This document shows, piece by piece, positions 43,466 to 54,136 of a stretch of 64,000 nt of DNA. Source of the DNA: Burkholderia contaminans (GTDB taxonomy: Bacteria > Pseudomonadota > Gammaproteobacteria > Burkholderiales > Burkholderiaceae); the NCBI RefSeq assembly GCF_029633825.1, contig NZ_CP090645.1:62001-126000 (forward strand), in the 5' to 3' direction. A program made the position numbers and the translations under genes. The notes under the pieces were generated by a model that had not been told where the DNA came from, did not search any database, and worked only from the letters and a program-made list of their open reading frames with translations. Numbering within the stretch: position 1 is the stretch's first letter; each line of letters opens with the position of its first letter.

Positions 43466-45018
43466 TCAGTGGTAATACTTGGGCCCTCGCACGTTCTCGT
43501 GCAGGGGCGACTGCCATTCGGTGGCCCCGCTTTGTGGCAGTGGATGCTTGTCGGCGCCGGTTTGCAGGATGGTGCGCACGGACCGCTGGGTCGGCGCGCC
43601 AATCACGAGTGCGCGCTGACACGCCGCTTCCAGCCGCTCCTTGCCGTACTTGCGCGACAGCGACAGCAGACCCAGGCAGGCCCGGTATCCCATTTCCGGG
43701 TGCGGACGGTTCGTCAGCAAATGCCTGACGATCGCCTCAGCGCTGACGCCGATCGATGTACCCCAGTGCAGCAGCCGGCTCGGGGTCCATTCCATGTGGG
43801 CGCGGTAAGCCGCAGGCATATGCTCGGCCACGGTGGTGTACTTCCCCTGAGCCGACTGCGAGCGTGGGCGGCAACGCGCTTGCCGCCGTGCAGGACTTCT
43901 ACACCGTAACGCGTCACGCGCGCGTGGACTTCCTGACGCACAAGACTGTGCGGTGCGCTGTAGTAGTGACCGTCTACCTCAATGTGCGCGTCAATGTTGA
44001 CGCGGCACTTCTGGAAGGTGGCGATTTCGTAGCGACGCGTCGGCAACGGGCGCAGCGCCGGTTTGTCGAGCCGCTCGAACCACTCGCGTCGAGTGCCATC
44101 GAGCTTCTTGAACGGCCGCGTATTCAGGTCATTGATCAACCCGGCGATCGCCTTGTTCAGTTCGGCCAGACTGTAGAACCGGTAATTCCGGAGGCGGGCG
44201 AGAATCCATCGTTCGACGATCTGTACGCCGACCTCAACTTTCGCCTTATCCTTCGGCTTGCGCGGGCGCGCGGGCAGCATCGCGGTACCGTAATGGTTCA
44301 CGAAGTCCTGCGTGGTCAGGCCGAGCGTGGGTTCGTAGCGGTCGGCGTTCGAGATCAGTGCCCTCGGGTTGTCGGGCACAAGCAGAGCGGGCACGCCGCC
44401 GCAGAACTCCATCGCGTCAATGAGGCCACCGATCCAGTCGGGTGTCGCTTCCGATCGCGTAGCGCACGCATACGTGTAATTCGATGCGCCGAGCACGGCG
44501 ACGAAGATGTGCGCCTTGAACGCAATGCCGCCGGTGCGATCGAGAATCGGCACCGTTTGCCCGGCGTAGTCGGCGAACAACTTCTCGCCGGCGTAATGTT
44601 GCTGGGGCATCGAGCGCTTCAACGTCTGGGCCCAGTCCTTGTATCGCTGACAGAACTGCGTGTAGCGCAAGGTCTTCTGGCCGGGGTTCGCGCCGACGTA
44701 CTCCTCCCACAGCAGTTGCAAGGTTACGCCTTTGCGGCGCAACTCCCGATGAATCCAGGCGCAGTCAGGCTCCATGCGCTTGCCTGCGGCCGTCGTCGGA
44801 ACGGCGCCGTTGACGAGCAACTGCTCCAGCTCTGCCTCGGACAGCGGCTCGATCTTCGCCCAGTCCAGGCCGGCCGAGGCGGCAAGCTGCAAATATTGGG
44901 TAATGGTACCGAGCCCGACGCCGAGCGCGCCGCTCACTTGCCGGTGAGACAGATTACAGGTCCATTTCAGGCGAAGCACATCTTTTATTTTGCGCATGGT
45001 CGTCCGGTGAGCCGGCAT
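43466..45018 (-). pseudogene. istA: IstA transposase of IS21, frameshifted
   Basis: Compared with the intact homologue at 56377-57933, the first 390 residues are collinear, including the HTH and DDE core ([34 protein letters not shown]). Near 43845 the frame shifts: after RSRLRG the continuation is out of frame, while MAEHMPAAYRAHMEW and the rest are found in frame at 43466-43831. A lost G in a run of G explains it. A sequencing error would also fit. Confidence 0.85.
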
Positions 45019-45094
45019 AGTCGGTTTCTCCCAAAAGGAGCAACCTTAACCGCCGGCCGATTGAGCCATCCGCAGTACCGCCAACCGAAACCGC

Positions 45095-45319
45095 GCCTTT
45101 CGTTTCGGCACGCCGAACACACATTTCGGCGCAGTGAACAGCCGTTTCGGCGGGCTGAACACCGATTTCGGGAAGATGAACACGCGTTTCGGAACGCCGA
45201 ACACCAATTTCGGAATACCCCGAAACTGTTCGACTTCAAGCGAAACGGCTGTTCACCTTCCTCCGGAAACCCTGTTCGACTTCAACCGAAATCCGTGTTC
45301 GGCTTCGCCGAAATACGCA
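45095..45319. repeat. iterated transposase-binding repeats at the IS21 right end (cusC copy)
   Basis: About six direct GAACAC-(3-4 nt)-TTTCGG units, spaced 19-21 bp, then about four inverted units (CGAAA ... GTTCGAC/GTTC). Two units also lie at the left end (42602-42650). Multiple IstA-binding repeats at the ends are a family trait. Confidence 0.75.
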
Positions 45320-45737
45320 ATATGGTGTCCGTCGGCGTCACCATTCCATTGCCGTTGAACCGGAAAAACAACCAGGACCGCGACGTCGCCGAGAAAGCCG
45401 AACTCGCCACGAAGGCGCGGCTGATGTACGAAGACGCGCTGCGACAGGTGCAAGCCGACATCCGCGCACAATCCGCGACCCTGGCGAGCGGGCGCGAGCG
45501 CATCGCCAATCTGAGCCAGTCGTTGCTGCCCGCCGCGGACCAGCGCGTGCAACTCGCGAATGCTGCCTATCGCGCTGGTAGCGGCTCGCTCGCGGACACG
45601 TTCGCTGCCCGCCGTGCCCAACTGGAAGCGCAGTTGCAGGTGCTCGACCTCAAACGAGAGGTGTCGCAGACCTGGGCGCAGCTCGAATATCAAGTCGTGC
45701 CACCGACGATGGCCGCCGCGCAATGACGGAGAACAGC

Positions 45738-47267
45738 ATGAACAGGAAACCTTTGGCACGCGCGGTGTTGACGGTATTTGCCGGCGCGGCGCTGCTCGGC
45801 GCGGGCTATTTCGCGGGAACGCGTCACGCGGCGACCGGCACCGCAGTTGCCTCGACTGGCGCCGCCTCGCCGGGCGGCAAGATCGACCCGAAGACCGGGC
45901 GGAAGGTGCTGTACTGGCACGACCCGATGGTGCCGAACCAGCATTTCGACAAGCCGGGTAAATCGCCATTCATGGACATGCAACTTGAGCCTGTCTACGC
46001 GGATGAAGGCGAGAGCTCTTCAGGCATCAAGATCGACCCGGGGCTTGAGCAGAATCTTGGCATTCGCTATGCGACCGTGCGTCGGCAGGAAACGACCGGC
46101 GGATTCGATGCCATCGGCACGACGCAGTTCGATGAATCGCACTCGGATGTCGTGCAGTCGCGCGTCACCGGCTACATCGACCGGCTCTATGCGAACGCGC
46201 CGATGCAACGCATCGCAAAAGGCGCACCAGTCGCATCGCTGTTCGTCCCGGAATGGCTCGCGCCGCAGGAGGAATATCTCGCACTCAAGCGCGGCGGCAT
46301 GGACGCCACTTTGCTCGAAGCGTCGCGAGCGCGGATGCGCGCCTTGTCGATTCCTGATGGAATCATCGCGAGCCTTGACCGAACCGGCAAGGCCCAGACG
46401 CACGTCTTGCTGACGTCGCCCGAGTCCGGTGTCGTCAGCGAACTGAACGTCCGCGACGGCGCGATGGTCGCGCCCGGCCAGACACTCGCGAAGATTGCCG
46501 GCCTGTCGAAGCTGTGGCTCATCGTCGAGATTCCCGAGGCGCTCGCGCTGGGCGTACAACCCGGTATGACCGTCGATGCGACGTTCGCAGGCGACCCGAC
46601 ACAACACTTCAACGGTCGCATCCGCGAAATCCTGCCGGGCATCAGCACCACCAGCCGCACGCTCCAGGCGCGTCTGGAAATCGACAACGCCGGATTCAAG
46701 CTGACGCCGGGCATGCTGATGCGCGTGCGCGTTGCCGGCCAGAAGGCTGTCTCGCGACTGCTGGTGCCCTCCGAAGCCGTGATCACAACGGGCAAGCGCT
46801 CGGTCGTCATCGTAAAGAACGGCGACGGGCGCCTTCAGCCGGCGACGGTTACCGTGGGCAATGACATTGGCAACGAAACCGAGGTGCTGAGCGGCCTGAA
46901 CGACGGCGACACCGTTGTCGCGTCCGGCCAGTTCCTGATCGATTCCGAAGCGAGCCTGAAGTCCGTTCTGCCGAGGCTGGAGGGCAGCACGGGGGCAAGC
47001 GCAAGCGCACCGGCGTCCGCACCCGCCGTCGCAGCACAAACGTACGAGACCACCGGCAAGGTCGAAAAAGTGACCGCTGCGGACATCACGTTCTCCCATC
47101 AACCCGTGCCGGCGCTCGGCTGGGGCGCGATGACGATGGCGTTCAACAAGCCCGCTCCCGATGCCTTCCCCGACGTCAAGGCCGGACAGACGGTGCACTT
47201 CGTCTTCAAGCAGTCGGATGAGGGCTACCAGTTGACGAAGGTCGAACCGGTCGGAGGCGTGCAATGA
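45738..47267 (+). CDS. cusB: CusB-type periplasmic adaptor with fused CusF domain
   Basis: A 509-residue RND adaptor. An N-terminal anchor ([20 protein letters not shown]) is followed by a metal-binding block [29 protein letters not shown]. The barrel-sandwich and beta-barrel parts follow ([38 protein letters not shown]). After an Ala/Ser linker the last 80 residues form a CusF-like domain ([30 protein letters not shown]) for Cu(I)/Ag(I). ATG 45738 has GGAG eight bases upstream and is preferred over 45723. The stop overlaps cusA. Confidence 0.95.
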   Translation: MNRKPLARAVLTVFAGAALLGAGYFAGTRHAATGTAVASTGAASPGGKIDPKTGRKVLYWHDPMVPNQHFDKPGKSPFMDMQLEPVYADEGESSSGIKIDPGLEQNLGIRYATVRRQETTGGFDAIGTTQFDESHSDVVQSRVTGYIDRLYANAPMQRIAKGAPVASLFVPEWLAPQEEYLALKRGGMDATLLEASRARMRALSIPDGIIASLDRTGKAQTHVLLTSPESGVVSELNVRDGAMVAPGQTLAKIAGLSKLWLIVEIPEALALGVQPGMTVDATFAGDPTQHFNGRIREILPGISTTSRTLQARLEIDNAGFKLTPGMLMRVRVAGQKAVSRLLVPSEAVITTGKRSVVIVKNGDGRLQPATVTVGNDIGNETEVLSGLNDGDTVVASGQFLIDSEASLKSVLPRLEGSTGASASAPASAPAVAAQTYETTGKVEKVTAADITFSHQPVPALGWGAMTMAFNKPAPDAFPDVKAGQTVHFVFKQSDEGYQLTKVEPVGGVQ

Positions 47268-50200
47268 TTGCCCGGCTCATCCGATGGTCCATCCACAACC
47301 GTTTCCTGGTGCTGCTCGCGACTGTACTCATGACCGGTTGGGGCCTCTACTCGGTCGCCGAGACGCCGCTCGACGCACTGCCCGACCTGTCCGATACACA
47401 GGTCATCATCAAGGCATCGTATCCGGGCAAGGCGCCGCAGGTTATCGAGGACCAGGTCACCTACCCGCTCACGACGACGCTGCTCGGCGTGCCGGGCGCA
47501 AAGACCATTCGCGCGTACTCGTCGTTCGGCGATGCGTTTGTCTACGTGCTGTTCGACGACAAGACCGACCAGTACTGGGCACGTTCGCGCGTGCTCGAAT
47601 ACCTGAATCAGGTGCAAAGCCGCCTGCCGCAGGGCGCGACCGTCTCGCTCGGGCCGGACGCGACCGGCGTGGGATGGGTGTACGAGTACGCGCTGGTCGA
47701 CAAGACCGGACAGCACGACCTCGGACAGCTGCGCGCGCTGAACGACTGGTTCCTGAAGTTCGAGCTGAAAGCAGTGCCGGACGTCTCCGAGGTCGCCAGC
47801 ATCGGCGGCATGGTGCGCCAGTACCAGGTCGTGCTCGACCCGGACAAGCTGCGCGCTTACGGCATCACGCAAGCCGCGGTGACCGATGCGCTCGGCAAGG
47901 CAAACCAGGCATCCGGCGGCTCGGTCGTCGAGCTGGCCGAATCGGAGTACATGGTGCGCTCGTCGGGCTATCTGCGCTCGCTCGACGACTTCCGGAATGT
48001 CGTATTGCGCACCAACGACGCGGGCACGCCGGTGCTGCTGGGCGACGTCGCACGCATCCAGATCGGCCCCGAGATGCGTCGCGGCATCGCGGAGCTGAAC
48101 GGTCAGGGCGAAGTCGCCGGCGGCGTCATCGTGATGCGCTCGGGAAAAAATGCGCTGAAGACCATTGACGCGGTGAAGGCGAAGCTCGCCGACCTGAAGC
48201 GCTCGCTGCCACCCGGCGTCGAAGTCGTCACGACTTACGACCGCTCGCAACTCATCGAACGCGCGGTGGACAACCTGAAGGACAAGCTCATCGAGGAGTT
48301 CATCATCGTTGGGCTCGTCTGTGCGGTGTTCCTGTTTCACCTGCGCAGCGCGTTCGTCGCCATTCTGTCGTTGCCGCTCGGCGTGCTGGCCGCGTTCATC
48401 GTGATGCGGTATCAGGGCGTCAACGCGAACCTGATGTCGCTCGGTGGTATCGCGATCGCGATCGGCGCGATGATCGATGCGGCCATCGTGATGATCGAGA
48501 ACGCGCACAAGCACCTGGAAGCGTTCGAGCATGCGTTCCCCGAGACACGGATGACCGCCGCGCAGCGCTGGGAACTCATCGCAGCTTCGGCAACTGAGGT
48601 CGGGCCGGCATTGTTCTTCTCGCTTCTCATCATCACGCTGTCGTTCATTCCGGTGTTCTCGCTGGAAGGCCAGGAGGGCAAGCTGTTCTCTCCGCTGGCG
48701 TTCACGAAGACCTACACGATCGCGGCGGCAGCAGGTTTGTCGGTCACGCTCGTGCCTGTCCTGATGGGTTACCTGATCCGCGGCCGTATTCCGCATGAGA
48801 ACGCGAATCCCATCAATCGCGTGCTGATCTGGCTGTATCGTCCATTGCTTGAGGCGACGCTGCGCTGGCCGTGGGCGGCGATTGGTCTCGCAGTTGTCGC
48901 GCTGGTGCTGACGATTCTGCCGATTTCGCGTCTTGGCGGCGAATTCATGCCGCCGCTCGACGAGGGCGATTTGCTGTATATGCCGACCGCTCTTCCGGGC
49001 ATTTCCGCCGAGAAAGCGAGCGAGCTGCTGCAGCAAACCGACCGGCTCATCAAGACCGTGCCCGAGGTCGCGACAGTGTTCGGCAAGTCGGGCCGGGCGG
49101 ATACGGCCACAGACCCGGCACCGCTCGAGATGTTCGAGACCACCATCCAGTTCAAGCCGCGCAGCCAGTGGCGGCCGGGCATGACGCCGGAAAAGCTGGT
49201 CGATGAGCTGGACCGGACGGTCAAGGTGCCCGGTCTTTCGAACGTATGGGTGCCGCCGATCCGCAATCGCCTCGACATGTTGTCGACCGGCATCAAGACG
49301 CCGGTGGGCGTCAAGATTTCCGGGCCGGACCTGACGCAGATCGACCGTATCGCGACGCAGGTTGAAACGGCCGTCAAAGGTGTCCCTGGTGTGACGTCCG
49401 CACTCGCGGAACGGCTCAACGGCGGGCGCTATATCGACGTGGACATCGACCGGCTCGCCGCAGCACGCTACGGACTGTCGGTGGCCGATATCCAGTCGGT
49501 CGTGTCGTCGGCGGTGGGCGGTGAGAACGTTGGCGAGGTGATTGCCGGCCGCGAGCGCTTCCCCATCAATATCCGCTACCCGCGCGAATTCCGCGATTCG
49601 CTTGAGAAGCTGCGGCAACTGCCAATCGTCACGGATCGCGGCGCGCAAATCCAGCTCGGCGACGTCGCCCACATCACGATCGCCGACGGCCCGCCGATGA
49701 TTCGCAGCGAGAATGCTCGGCTCTCCGGGTACGTCTACGTCGATATCCGCAACACGGATCTCCAATCCGCCGTGAAGGCAATGCAGCAGGTCGTGGCTCG
49801 GCAGGTCCAGTTGCCACCCGGCTACTCGATTGCGTGGTCGGGCCAGTTCGAGTACCTGGAGCGCGCGGCGGCCAGGCTCCGGACCGTCATTCCGGTGACG
49901 CTGGTTGTCATCTTCGTGCTGTTGTTCCTGACCTTCAACTCCGCCGCCGATGCGCTGCTGCTGATGTCGACCGTGCCGTTCGCGCTGGTCGGCGGCTTCT
50001 GGCTCATCTGGATACTCGGCCACGCGGTGTCGGTCGCGACATCGGTCGGATTCATCGCGCTTGCGGGCGTCGCTGCCGAGTTTGGGGTGGTCATGCTGCT
50101 GTACCTGAAAGGTGCGCTCAATCGCCGGCTGGAAGATGGCGAGCTGCTCACCGAGGCGTTGCTGTTCGACGCGATTCGCGAAGGCGCCGTGCTGCGCGTA

Positions 50201-50470
50201 CGGCCGAAGGCAATGACGGTGGCCGTCGTGCTCGCCGGCCTCATTCCGATCATGGTCGGGCACGGTGCAGGGTCGGAGGTCATGCAGCGTATCGCCGCGC
50301 CGATGGTCGGCGGCATGGTGACCGCGCCACTTCTGTCGATGTTCGTGATTCCCGCAGCGTGGTTCCTGTTGCAGCGTCGTCGCGCACGACAGGCCAGCGC
50401 TGTCCATTTTCCCCACACAAACCCTTCCGGCACGAACGTGCCAGTCAACCAAACTGGAGAGATCCAATGA
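47264..50470 (+). CDS. cusA: CusA-type RND efflux pump
   Basis: A 1,068-residue heavy-metal RND transporter: the N-terminal [19 protein letters not shown], periplasmic [52 protein letters not shown] (the conserved charged TM4 motif), [15 protein letters not shown] and [14 protein letters not shown]. It uses the proton gradient to pump Cu(I)/Ag(I) out with CusB and CusC. Met residues in the pore (FMPPLD, EMFETT, LDMLSTG) fit monovalent metal rather than zinc. Coupled to cusB and cusF by ATGA overlaps. Confidence 0.95.
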   Translation: MIARLIRWSIHNRFLVLLATVLMTGWGLYSVAETPLDALPDLSDTQVIIKASYPGKAPQVIEDQVTYPLTTTLLGVPGAKTIRAYSSFGDAFVYVLFDDKTDQYWARSRVLEYLNQVQSRLPQGATVSLGPDATGVGWVYEYALVDKTGQHDLGQLRALNDWFLKFELKAVPDVSEVASIGGMVRQYQVVLDPDKLRAYGITQAAVTDALGKANQASGGSVVELAESEYMVRSSGYLRSLDDFRNVVLRTNDAGTPVLLGDVARIQIGPEMRRGIAELNGQGEVAGGVIVMRSGKNALKTIDAVKAKLADLKRSLPPGVEVVTTYDRSQLIERAVDNLKDKLIEEFIIVGLVCAVFLFHLRSAFVAILSLPLGVLAAFIVMRYQGVNANLMSLGGIAIAIGAMIDAAIVMIENAHKHLEAFEHAFPETRMTAAQRWELIAASATEVGPALFFSLLIITLSFIPVFSLEGQEGKLFSPLAFTKTYTIAAAAGLSVTLVPVLMGYLIRGRIPHENANPINRVLIWLYRPLLEATLRWPWAAIGLAVVALVLTILPISRLGGEFMPPLDEGDLLYMPTALPGISAEKASELLQQTDRLIKTVPEVATVFGKSGRADTATDPAPLEMFETTIQFKPRSQWRPGMTPEKLVDELDRTVKVPGLSNVWVPPIRNRLDMLSTGIKTPVGVKISGPDLTQIDRIATQVETAVKGVPGVTSALAERLNGGRYIDVDIDRLAAARYGLSVADIQSVVSSAVGGENVGEVIAGRERFPINIRYPREFRDSLEKLRQLPIVTDRGAQIQLGDVAHITIADGPPMIRSENARLSGYVYVDIRNTDLQSAVKAMQQVVARQVQLPPGYSIAWSGQFEYLERAAARLRTVIPVTLVVIFVLLFLTFNSAADALLLMSTVPFALVGGFWLIWILGHAVSVATSVGFIALAGVAAEFGVVMLLYLKGALNRRLEDGELLTEALLFDAIREGAVLRVRPKAMTVAVVLAGLIPIMVGHGAGSEVMQRIAAPMVGGMVTAPLLSMFVIPAAWFLLQRRRARQASAVHFPHTNPSGTNVPVNQTGEIQ

Positions 50471-50817
50471 AGAAACTGTTTGTTATGTCCGCTGCCCTTG
50501 CAGCCACTTTCGCCACGCCCGCATTTGCCGGCAACGACATGGCCGGCATGGATATGTCGACCAGGGCTTCCGCGATGAAAGTGTCGTCGAACAATGCGCT
50601 CACCGACGCAGAGGTCAAGAAAGTCGACGTGGCGACAGGCATGGTCACGCTGAAGCACGGCGCGCTGGAAAACGTCGGCATGCCGCCGATGACGATGGCG
50701 TTCAAGGCGAAGGATGCCGCGATGGTCAAGCAGATCAAGGAAGGCGACAAGGTCAAGGTGCGCGTCGAAGAAGTCAACGGCACCCTGACCATCGTAAAAC
50801 TCGAAAAGCGCTTGTGA
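50467..50817 (+). CDS. cusF: CusF-type periplasmic copper chaperone
   Basis: A 116-residue protein with a signal peptide ([20 protein letters not shown]), a Met-rich lead ([10 protein letters not shown]) and the CusF fold: [17 protein letters not shown] then [12 protein letters not shown], whose His, Met and neighbouring aromatic positions bind Cu(I). It hands metal to CusB. A second CusF domain is fused to CusB, so the operon has two. Confidence 0.95.
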   Translation: MKKLFVMSAALAATFATPAFAGNDMAGMDMSTRASAMKVSSNNALTDAEVKKVDVATGMVTLKHGALENVGMPPMTMAFKAKDAAMVKQIKEGDKVKVRVEEVNGTLTIVKLEKRL

Positions 50818-50890
50818 CGAAGCGTTGATGGCTGGCACGCAGGCTTCTGTCCGCGCGCCGGCAGCCAGGAGTTCGGGCGAGGAGACCACC

Positions 50891-52762
50891 ATGCGAACGA
50901 CATCATCCAACGCGTATCAGTCTGACTACCAAACAGCGGACATATTGAGTCGCATACTTCGCTTCGCCCTTGTCCTGTTGCTCGGACCCGCATCCTTTTC
51001 GGCTTACGCAGTCAACGAATCCGAACTGCTTGCGCCTGAGCAGGCATTTCCGTTGACCGTCAGCCTCGCGAGCCCGATGGAGGTCGTGCTCGACTTCAAG
51101 ACGAAGCCCGGGTATTACCTGTATCGCGACCGAATCAGCTTTGCGGTTGACGGCACACTGGTAAAACCGGATTCGATGCCGCCCTCCGAGTCGAAGAACG
51201 ACCCGACGTTCGGCGTGGTCCAGGTCTATCACCAGCCCGTCCGGATTCGTCTTCCGTTGTCCGCTGCGATCACGTCGAGCGCCATGCTGACAGTTACATC
51301 GCAAGGATGTGCCGACGTGGGGGTCTGCTATCCGCCGCAGACGCGCCGCTTTCGGATCGCTGCGGACGGTGCTGTGACGCTCGCAGCGCTCGTTGGGAGT
51401 GCGAATGCAGCGGACTTCCCTGTCGTCGAGAAAAGCCGGCAGTCCGCCGTACCGGGTCTACCGCTGCGTCCTGCCAATGGGATCGGCATCGCCGAATTGC
51501 TAGGCTTTCTGGTGGCTGGTCTGCTGATGGCGGGCACCGTGTGCATGTATCCGCTCATCCCTATCGTCACGGCGGTCATTAACGGTACCCGTGAGCGGTT
51601 GCCGGTATGGCGCGGGGTTTCGCTGTCGTTCGCCTATGTACAAGGACTGGCGATGACATACGCGGCGGCTGGAACCATTGCGGCAGTCGTTGGCATTCCA
51701 CTTGTGGCGGTGACGCAGAAACCCTGGTTACTGGCCACGTTCGGCGCGCTCATGCTCATCCTCGCGCTCGGTATGTTCGGCGTGTTCAGGTTGCAACTGC
51801 CGACGGGCTGGCAGACGCGGTTTGCGGGATGGAGCAGACGCTTGCCCGGAGGCCGTGTTGGGCCGGTGTTCGTGATGGGCATGTTGTCCGCGCTGATTGT
51901 CGGGCCGTGTTCCACACCGGCACTGGCAGGCGCACTGGTCTACATCGCCAACAGTCATGACATCGCAGGCGGTACGCTGGCGCTGTATTTGATGGGTATC
52001 GGGATCGGCATTCCGCTGCTGCTTGTCGGCACGTTCGGAACGCGCCTGCTACCCAAGTCGGGACACTGGATGGTCGCGGTCCAGAACACACTCGGTGTCA
52101 TGCTGCTGGCCGCAGCGCTGTGGTTCGTCTATTCACTGCTGCCTGTCTGGCTGCTGATGTCACTGGTCGCATTGCTGCTGACTGCTTGCGGAATGATGCT
52201 ACGTGCGATCGACCCTTTACCGGCCGGCGCGACGGGGATTGCCCGAGTCGGCAAAGCGCTCGGTGTGTTGCTGCTGGTCGCAGGTATCGCCGAGTTTGTT
52301 GGCGTCGCATCGGGCAATTTCGACATGCTGATGCCACTGGGCGGTTTGACGCGGATGTCGGCGTCAGCGGGAGGTGGCGCAAGTTCGGCAGCGCGATTCG
52401 ACACGATCACCTCGAACGCCAAGCTGGACGAGGCGCTCAAGCTCGCACGAGGAACACCTGTCATGGTGGACTTCTACGCGGACTGGTGCATCACCTGCAA
52501 GGAACTCGAGCGCTTCACGTTCACTGATGCACGTGTGATGGACGAGTTTACGCACTGGAAGTTGCTACGCATCGACGTGACGAAAAATACCGAGGCCGAC
52601 ACGGCGATGCTGCGGCGGTTCGGTCTGTTTGGCCCTCCGGCCCTGATTTTCTTCGACAAAACTGGTCGGGAGCAGCCTGATGCGCAACTGGTCGGATTTA
52701 TTGGGGCGGACGCATTCCTGGCCCATCTGAAACGCTTGCAGTCGAGTGATGTGGCGCAATAA
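50891..52762 (+). CDS. DsbD-type thiol-disulfide interchange protein
   Basis: A 623-residue protein with the three DsbD parts: a signal peptide and periplasmic alpha domain with C140 ADVGV C146; eight or so membrane segments with the redox pair C218 (TVCMYP) and C340 (VGPCSTP); and a C-terminal thioredoxin domain with C533-I-T-C536. It moves electrons from the cytoplasm to the periplasm, here likely to keep Cys-containing copper proteins reduced. CITC replaces the usual CVAC. ATG 50891 has GAGGAGA upstream; the longer start at 50825 is rejected. Confidence 0.9.
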   Translation: MRTTSSNAYQSDYQTADILSRILRFALVLLLGPASFSAYAVNESELLAPEQAFPLTVSLASPMEVVLDFKTKPGYYLYRDRISFAVDGTLVKPDSMPPSESKNDPTFGVVQVYHQPVRIRLPLSAAITSSAMLTVTSQGCADVGVCYPPQTRRFRIAADGAVTLAALVGSANAADFPVVEKSRQSAVPGLPLRPANGIGIAELLGFLVAGLLMAGTVCMYPLIPIVTAVINGTRERLPVWRGVSLSFAYVQGLAMTYAAAGTIAAVVGIPLVAVTQKPWLLATFGALMLILALGMFGVFRLQLPTGWQTRFAGWSRRLPGGRVGPVFVMGMLSALIVGPCSTPALAGALVYIANSHDIAGGTLALYLMGIGIGIPLLLVGTFGTRLLPKSGHWMVAVQNTLGVMLLAAALWFVYSLLPVWLLMSLVALLLTACGMMLRAIDPLPAGATGIARVGKALGVLLLVAGIAEFVGVASGNFDMLMPLGGLTRMSASAGGGASSAARFDTITSNAKLDEALKLARGTPVMVDFYADWCITCKELERFTFTDARVMDEFTHWKLLRIDVTKNTEADTAMLRRFGLFGPPALIFFDKTGREQPDAQLVGFIGADAFLAHLKRLQSSDVAQ

Positions 52763-52813
52763 CGCAGCTGTCGGCGGCCGCAGCAGGACTCATCGGCGCC
52801 TATACTGAAAATC

Positions 52814-53176
52814 ATGAATCTCTGGGTCAAACTCGTCGCCTGCTTCCTGATCGCGTGGTTGCCGATGCTCGGTTACCCCGCCCAGGCCGCGTTATGTCCA
52901 GAAATGTCGTCGATGCCTGCCGTACAGCATCCCATGAAGGCAGCAGGCGCTATCGAAGCGACAGGATGCACATCCGGCACGATGCACGTCGGTACCAGCG
53001 CTCATCCATCTGCTTGCCACGCGGGCATGGGAAGCTCCGTGTGCGGGATGCCGGCCATACCGATGTCGCATACCGTCGGCATTGCCCCATCGACACCTGA
53101 TTATCGGGCCATCACCCGGATCCTTTCCGAGCAGTTCATTCCTGAGCTGCCAGCACCGCCCCCGCGTTCGTTGTAA
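52814..53176 (+). CDS. secreted Met/Cys/His-rich copper-binding protein
   Basis: A 120-residue protein with a signal peptide (KLVACFLIAWLPMLG, cut after AQA). The mature part is rich in metal ligands (CPEMSSMPAVQHPMK, ACHAGMGSSVCGMPAIPM). It resembles the protein at 41249 in design. Role inferred: periplasmic copper binding. Confidence 0.65.
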   Translation: MNLWVKLVACFLIAWLPMLGYPAQAALCPEMSSMPAVQHPMKAAGAIEATGCTSGTMHVGTSAHPSACHAGMGSSVCGMPAIPMSHTVGIAPSTPDYRAITRILSEQFIPELPAPPPRSL

Positions 53177-53301
53177 CTCTCCTCCGTCGGCGCTTGCCCA
53201 GCGGTTCCGTACCGCGGCTCGAGTTCGCTCGCGGCCCGCGTGACCATCCGCGAAGCGTCACATGCTCGATTCGATTCTACGAACGAAAGATGGAGATACA
53301 C

Positions 53302-53589
53302 ATGAACGCAAGACATGCACGATTGGCTGTTGTTTCCACGCTATTGCTCGCTGCGAGCGCAGTGGGCCTCGCTGCCACTGGCTCTTCTTCCAGTCCGGCG
53401 ATGCAGGACCGTGAGCACGGTCACGGCGCGATGATGATGGGCGGAATGATGGGCGGCTGCCCGATGATGGGTGGAAGCGCCGGTCTGGACCCGAAGACCG
53501 CGATGCGAATGCACGCCGAGATGATGCGGGCCATGAGCGACATCATGATGAAGTATTCCGACCAGGCGGTTACGCCACCGTCGAAGTGA
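53302..53589 (+). CDS. secreted His/Met-rich protein
   Basis: A 95-residue protein with a signal peptide (LAVVSTLLLAASAVGLAATG) and a mature part of HGHGAMMMGGMMGGCPMMGG followed by a Met-rich helix (AEMMRAMSDIMMKYSDQ). ATG 53302 has GGAG at good spacing. Likely binds Cu(I) or Ag(I) in the periplasm. Confidence 0.7.
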   Translation: MNARHARLAVVSTLLLAASAVGLAATGSSSSPAMQDREHGHGAMMMGGMMGGCPMMGGSAGLDPKTAMRMHAEMMRAMSDIMMKYSDQAVTPPSK

Positions 53590-53642
53590 CCGCAAGCCCG
53601 ACCACGTTACTCACATTGGATACAGCCTGACAAGGACTTCAC

Positions 53643-53870
53643 ATGAAATGCAACTGGAAAACCATGGCGGCCGTTGCGCTCGCACTGGTCGCCGTCATCG
53701 CCCTCGGTTACTGGGCATTTCCTCCTCTCAGAGGCACGCTTGCAACGCTCGCTGTTATCGCCAGTGTATTCATCTGCCCGCTATCGATGATGTTCATGAT
53801 GCGTGGCGTGCGTTCTCACACTGGCGGTCCCGCCACGCGCGCTCGGGTAACGGACGAAGCCAAACACTGA
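53643..53870 (+). CDS. small DUF2933-like membrane protein
   Basis: A 75-residue protein with two membrane segments (VALALVAVIALGYWAF, LAVIASVFICPLSMMFMMRG). The Cys-Pro and Met cluster at the end of the second segment resembles DUF2933 proteins common in metal-resistance clusters. Function unknown. Confidence 0.6.
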   Translation: MKCNWKTMAAVALALVAVIALGYWAFPPLRGTLATLAVIASVFICPLSMMFMMRGVRSHTGGPATRARVTDEAKH

Positions 53871-53952
53871 GTCCGTCGATTTCTGCGGGAACTTCGGACC
53901 GGTGCGGTGGGAGCGCCCATCGTTCTGGTCCGGTTCGCTTCACGGAGAGCAT

Positions 53953-54114
53953 ATGTTCAACGGGAAACTAATCGTCAATTTTATCATCGGCTTGCTCGCG
54001 GTCATCGGCCTGTTAGCGGTGCTGGGTACAGGTGCGATGTGGGCAATGCACACCGGAATGATGCACGGGATGCTGTCTTGTGGAGGCACCATGTATCAGC
54101 ATCCGGGATTCTGA
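53953..54114 (+). CDS. 53-residue membrane protein with metal-ligand tail
   Basis: ATG 53953 follows GGAGAG. One membrane segment (IVNFIIGLLAVIGLLAVLG) and a short tail with HTGMMHGMLSCGG, HPGF. The ligand-rich tail suggests copper handling at the membrane. No family recognised. Confidence 0.55.
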   Translation: MFNGKLIVNFIIGLLAVIGLLAVLGTGAMWAMHTGMMHGMLSCGGTMYQHPGF

Positions 54115-54136
54115 CCGGGAATCTGGGAGATTGAAA

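Larger units (their letters stand above)
42602..45319 (-). mobile_element. IS21-family element in cusC
   Basis: A 2,718-bp element bounded by TGCGTATTTCGG at the left and its exact complement CCGAAATACGCA at the right. It is flanked by a 7-bp duplication ATATGGT at 42595-42601 and 45320-45326, typical of IS21 insertion. It carries istA and istB on the minus strand. Its istA is frameshifted, so it may no longer move by itself. The related element in cueR could help it in trans. Confidence 0.95.
41709..45726 (+). pseudogene. cusC: TolC-family outer-membrane channel (CusC-like), interrupted by IS21
   Basis: The first part, 41709-42601, gives the signal peptide and N-terminal half of a CusC/CzcC channel up to GGAYSNMV. 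After the IS21 element (42602-45319) and the repeated 7 bp, reading resumes at 45327 with SVGVTIPLPLNRKNNQDRD and runs to TGA 45726. Joined, the two parts make one coherent protein of about 430 residues. The insertion cuts it in a beta-strand/helix boundary, so no full channel is made unless the element leaves cleanly. The stop overlaps a possible cusB ATG. Confidence 0.9.

Noticed and set aside
47225..50467. 1,080-residue frame antisense to cusA
   Set aside because: A shadow of the strong cusA codon bias in GC-rich DNA; composition (Arg/Asp/His-rich) and lack of motifs rule it out.
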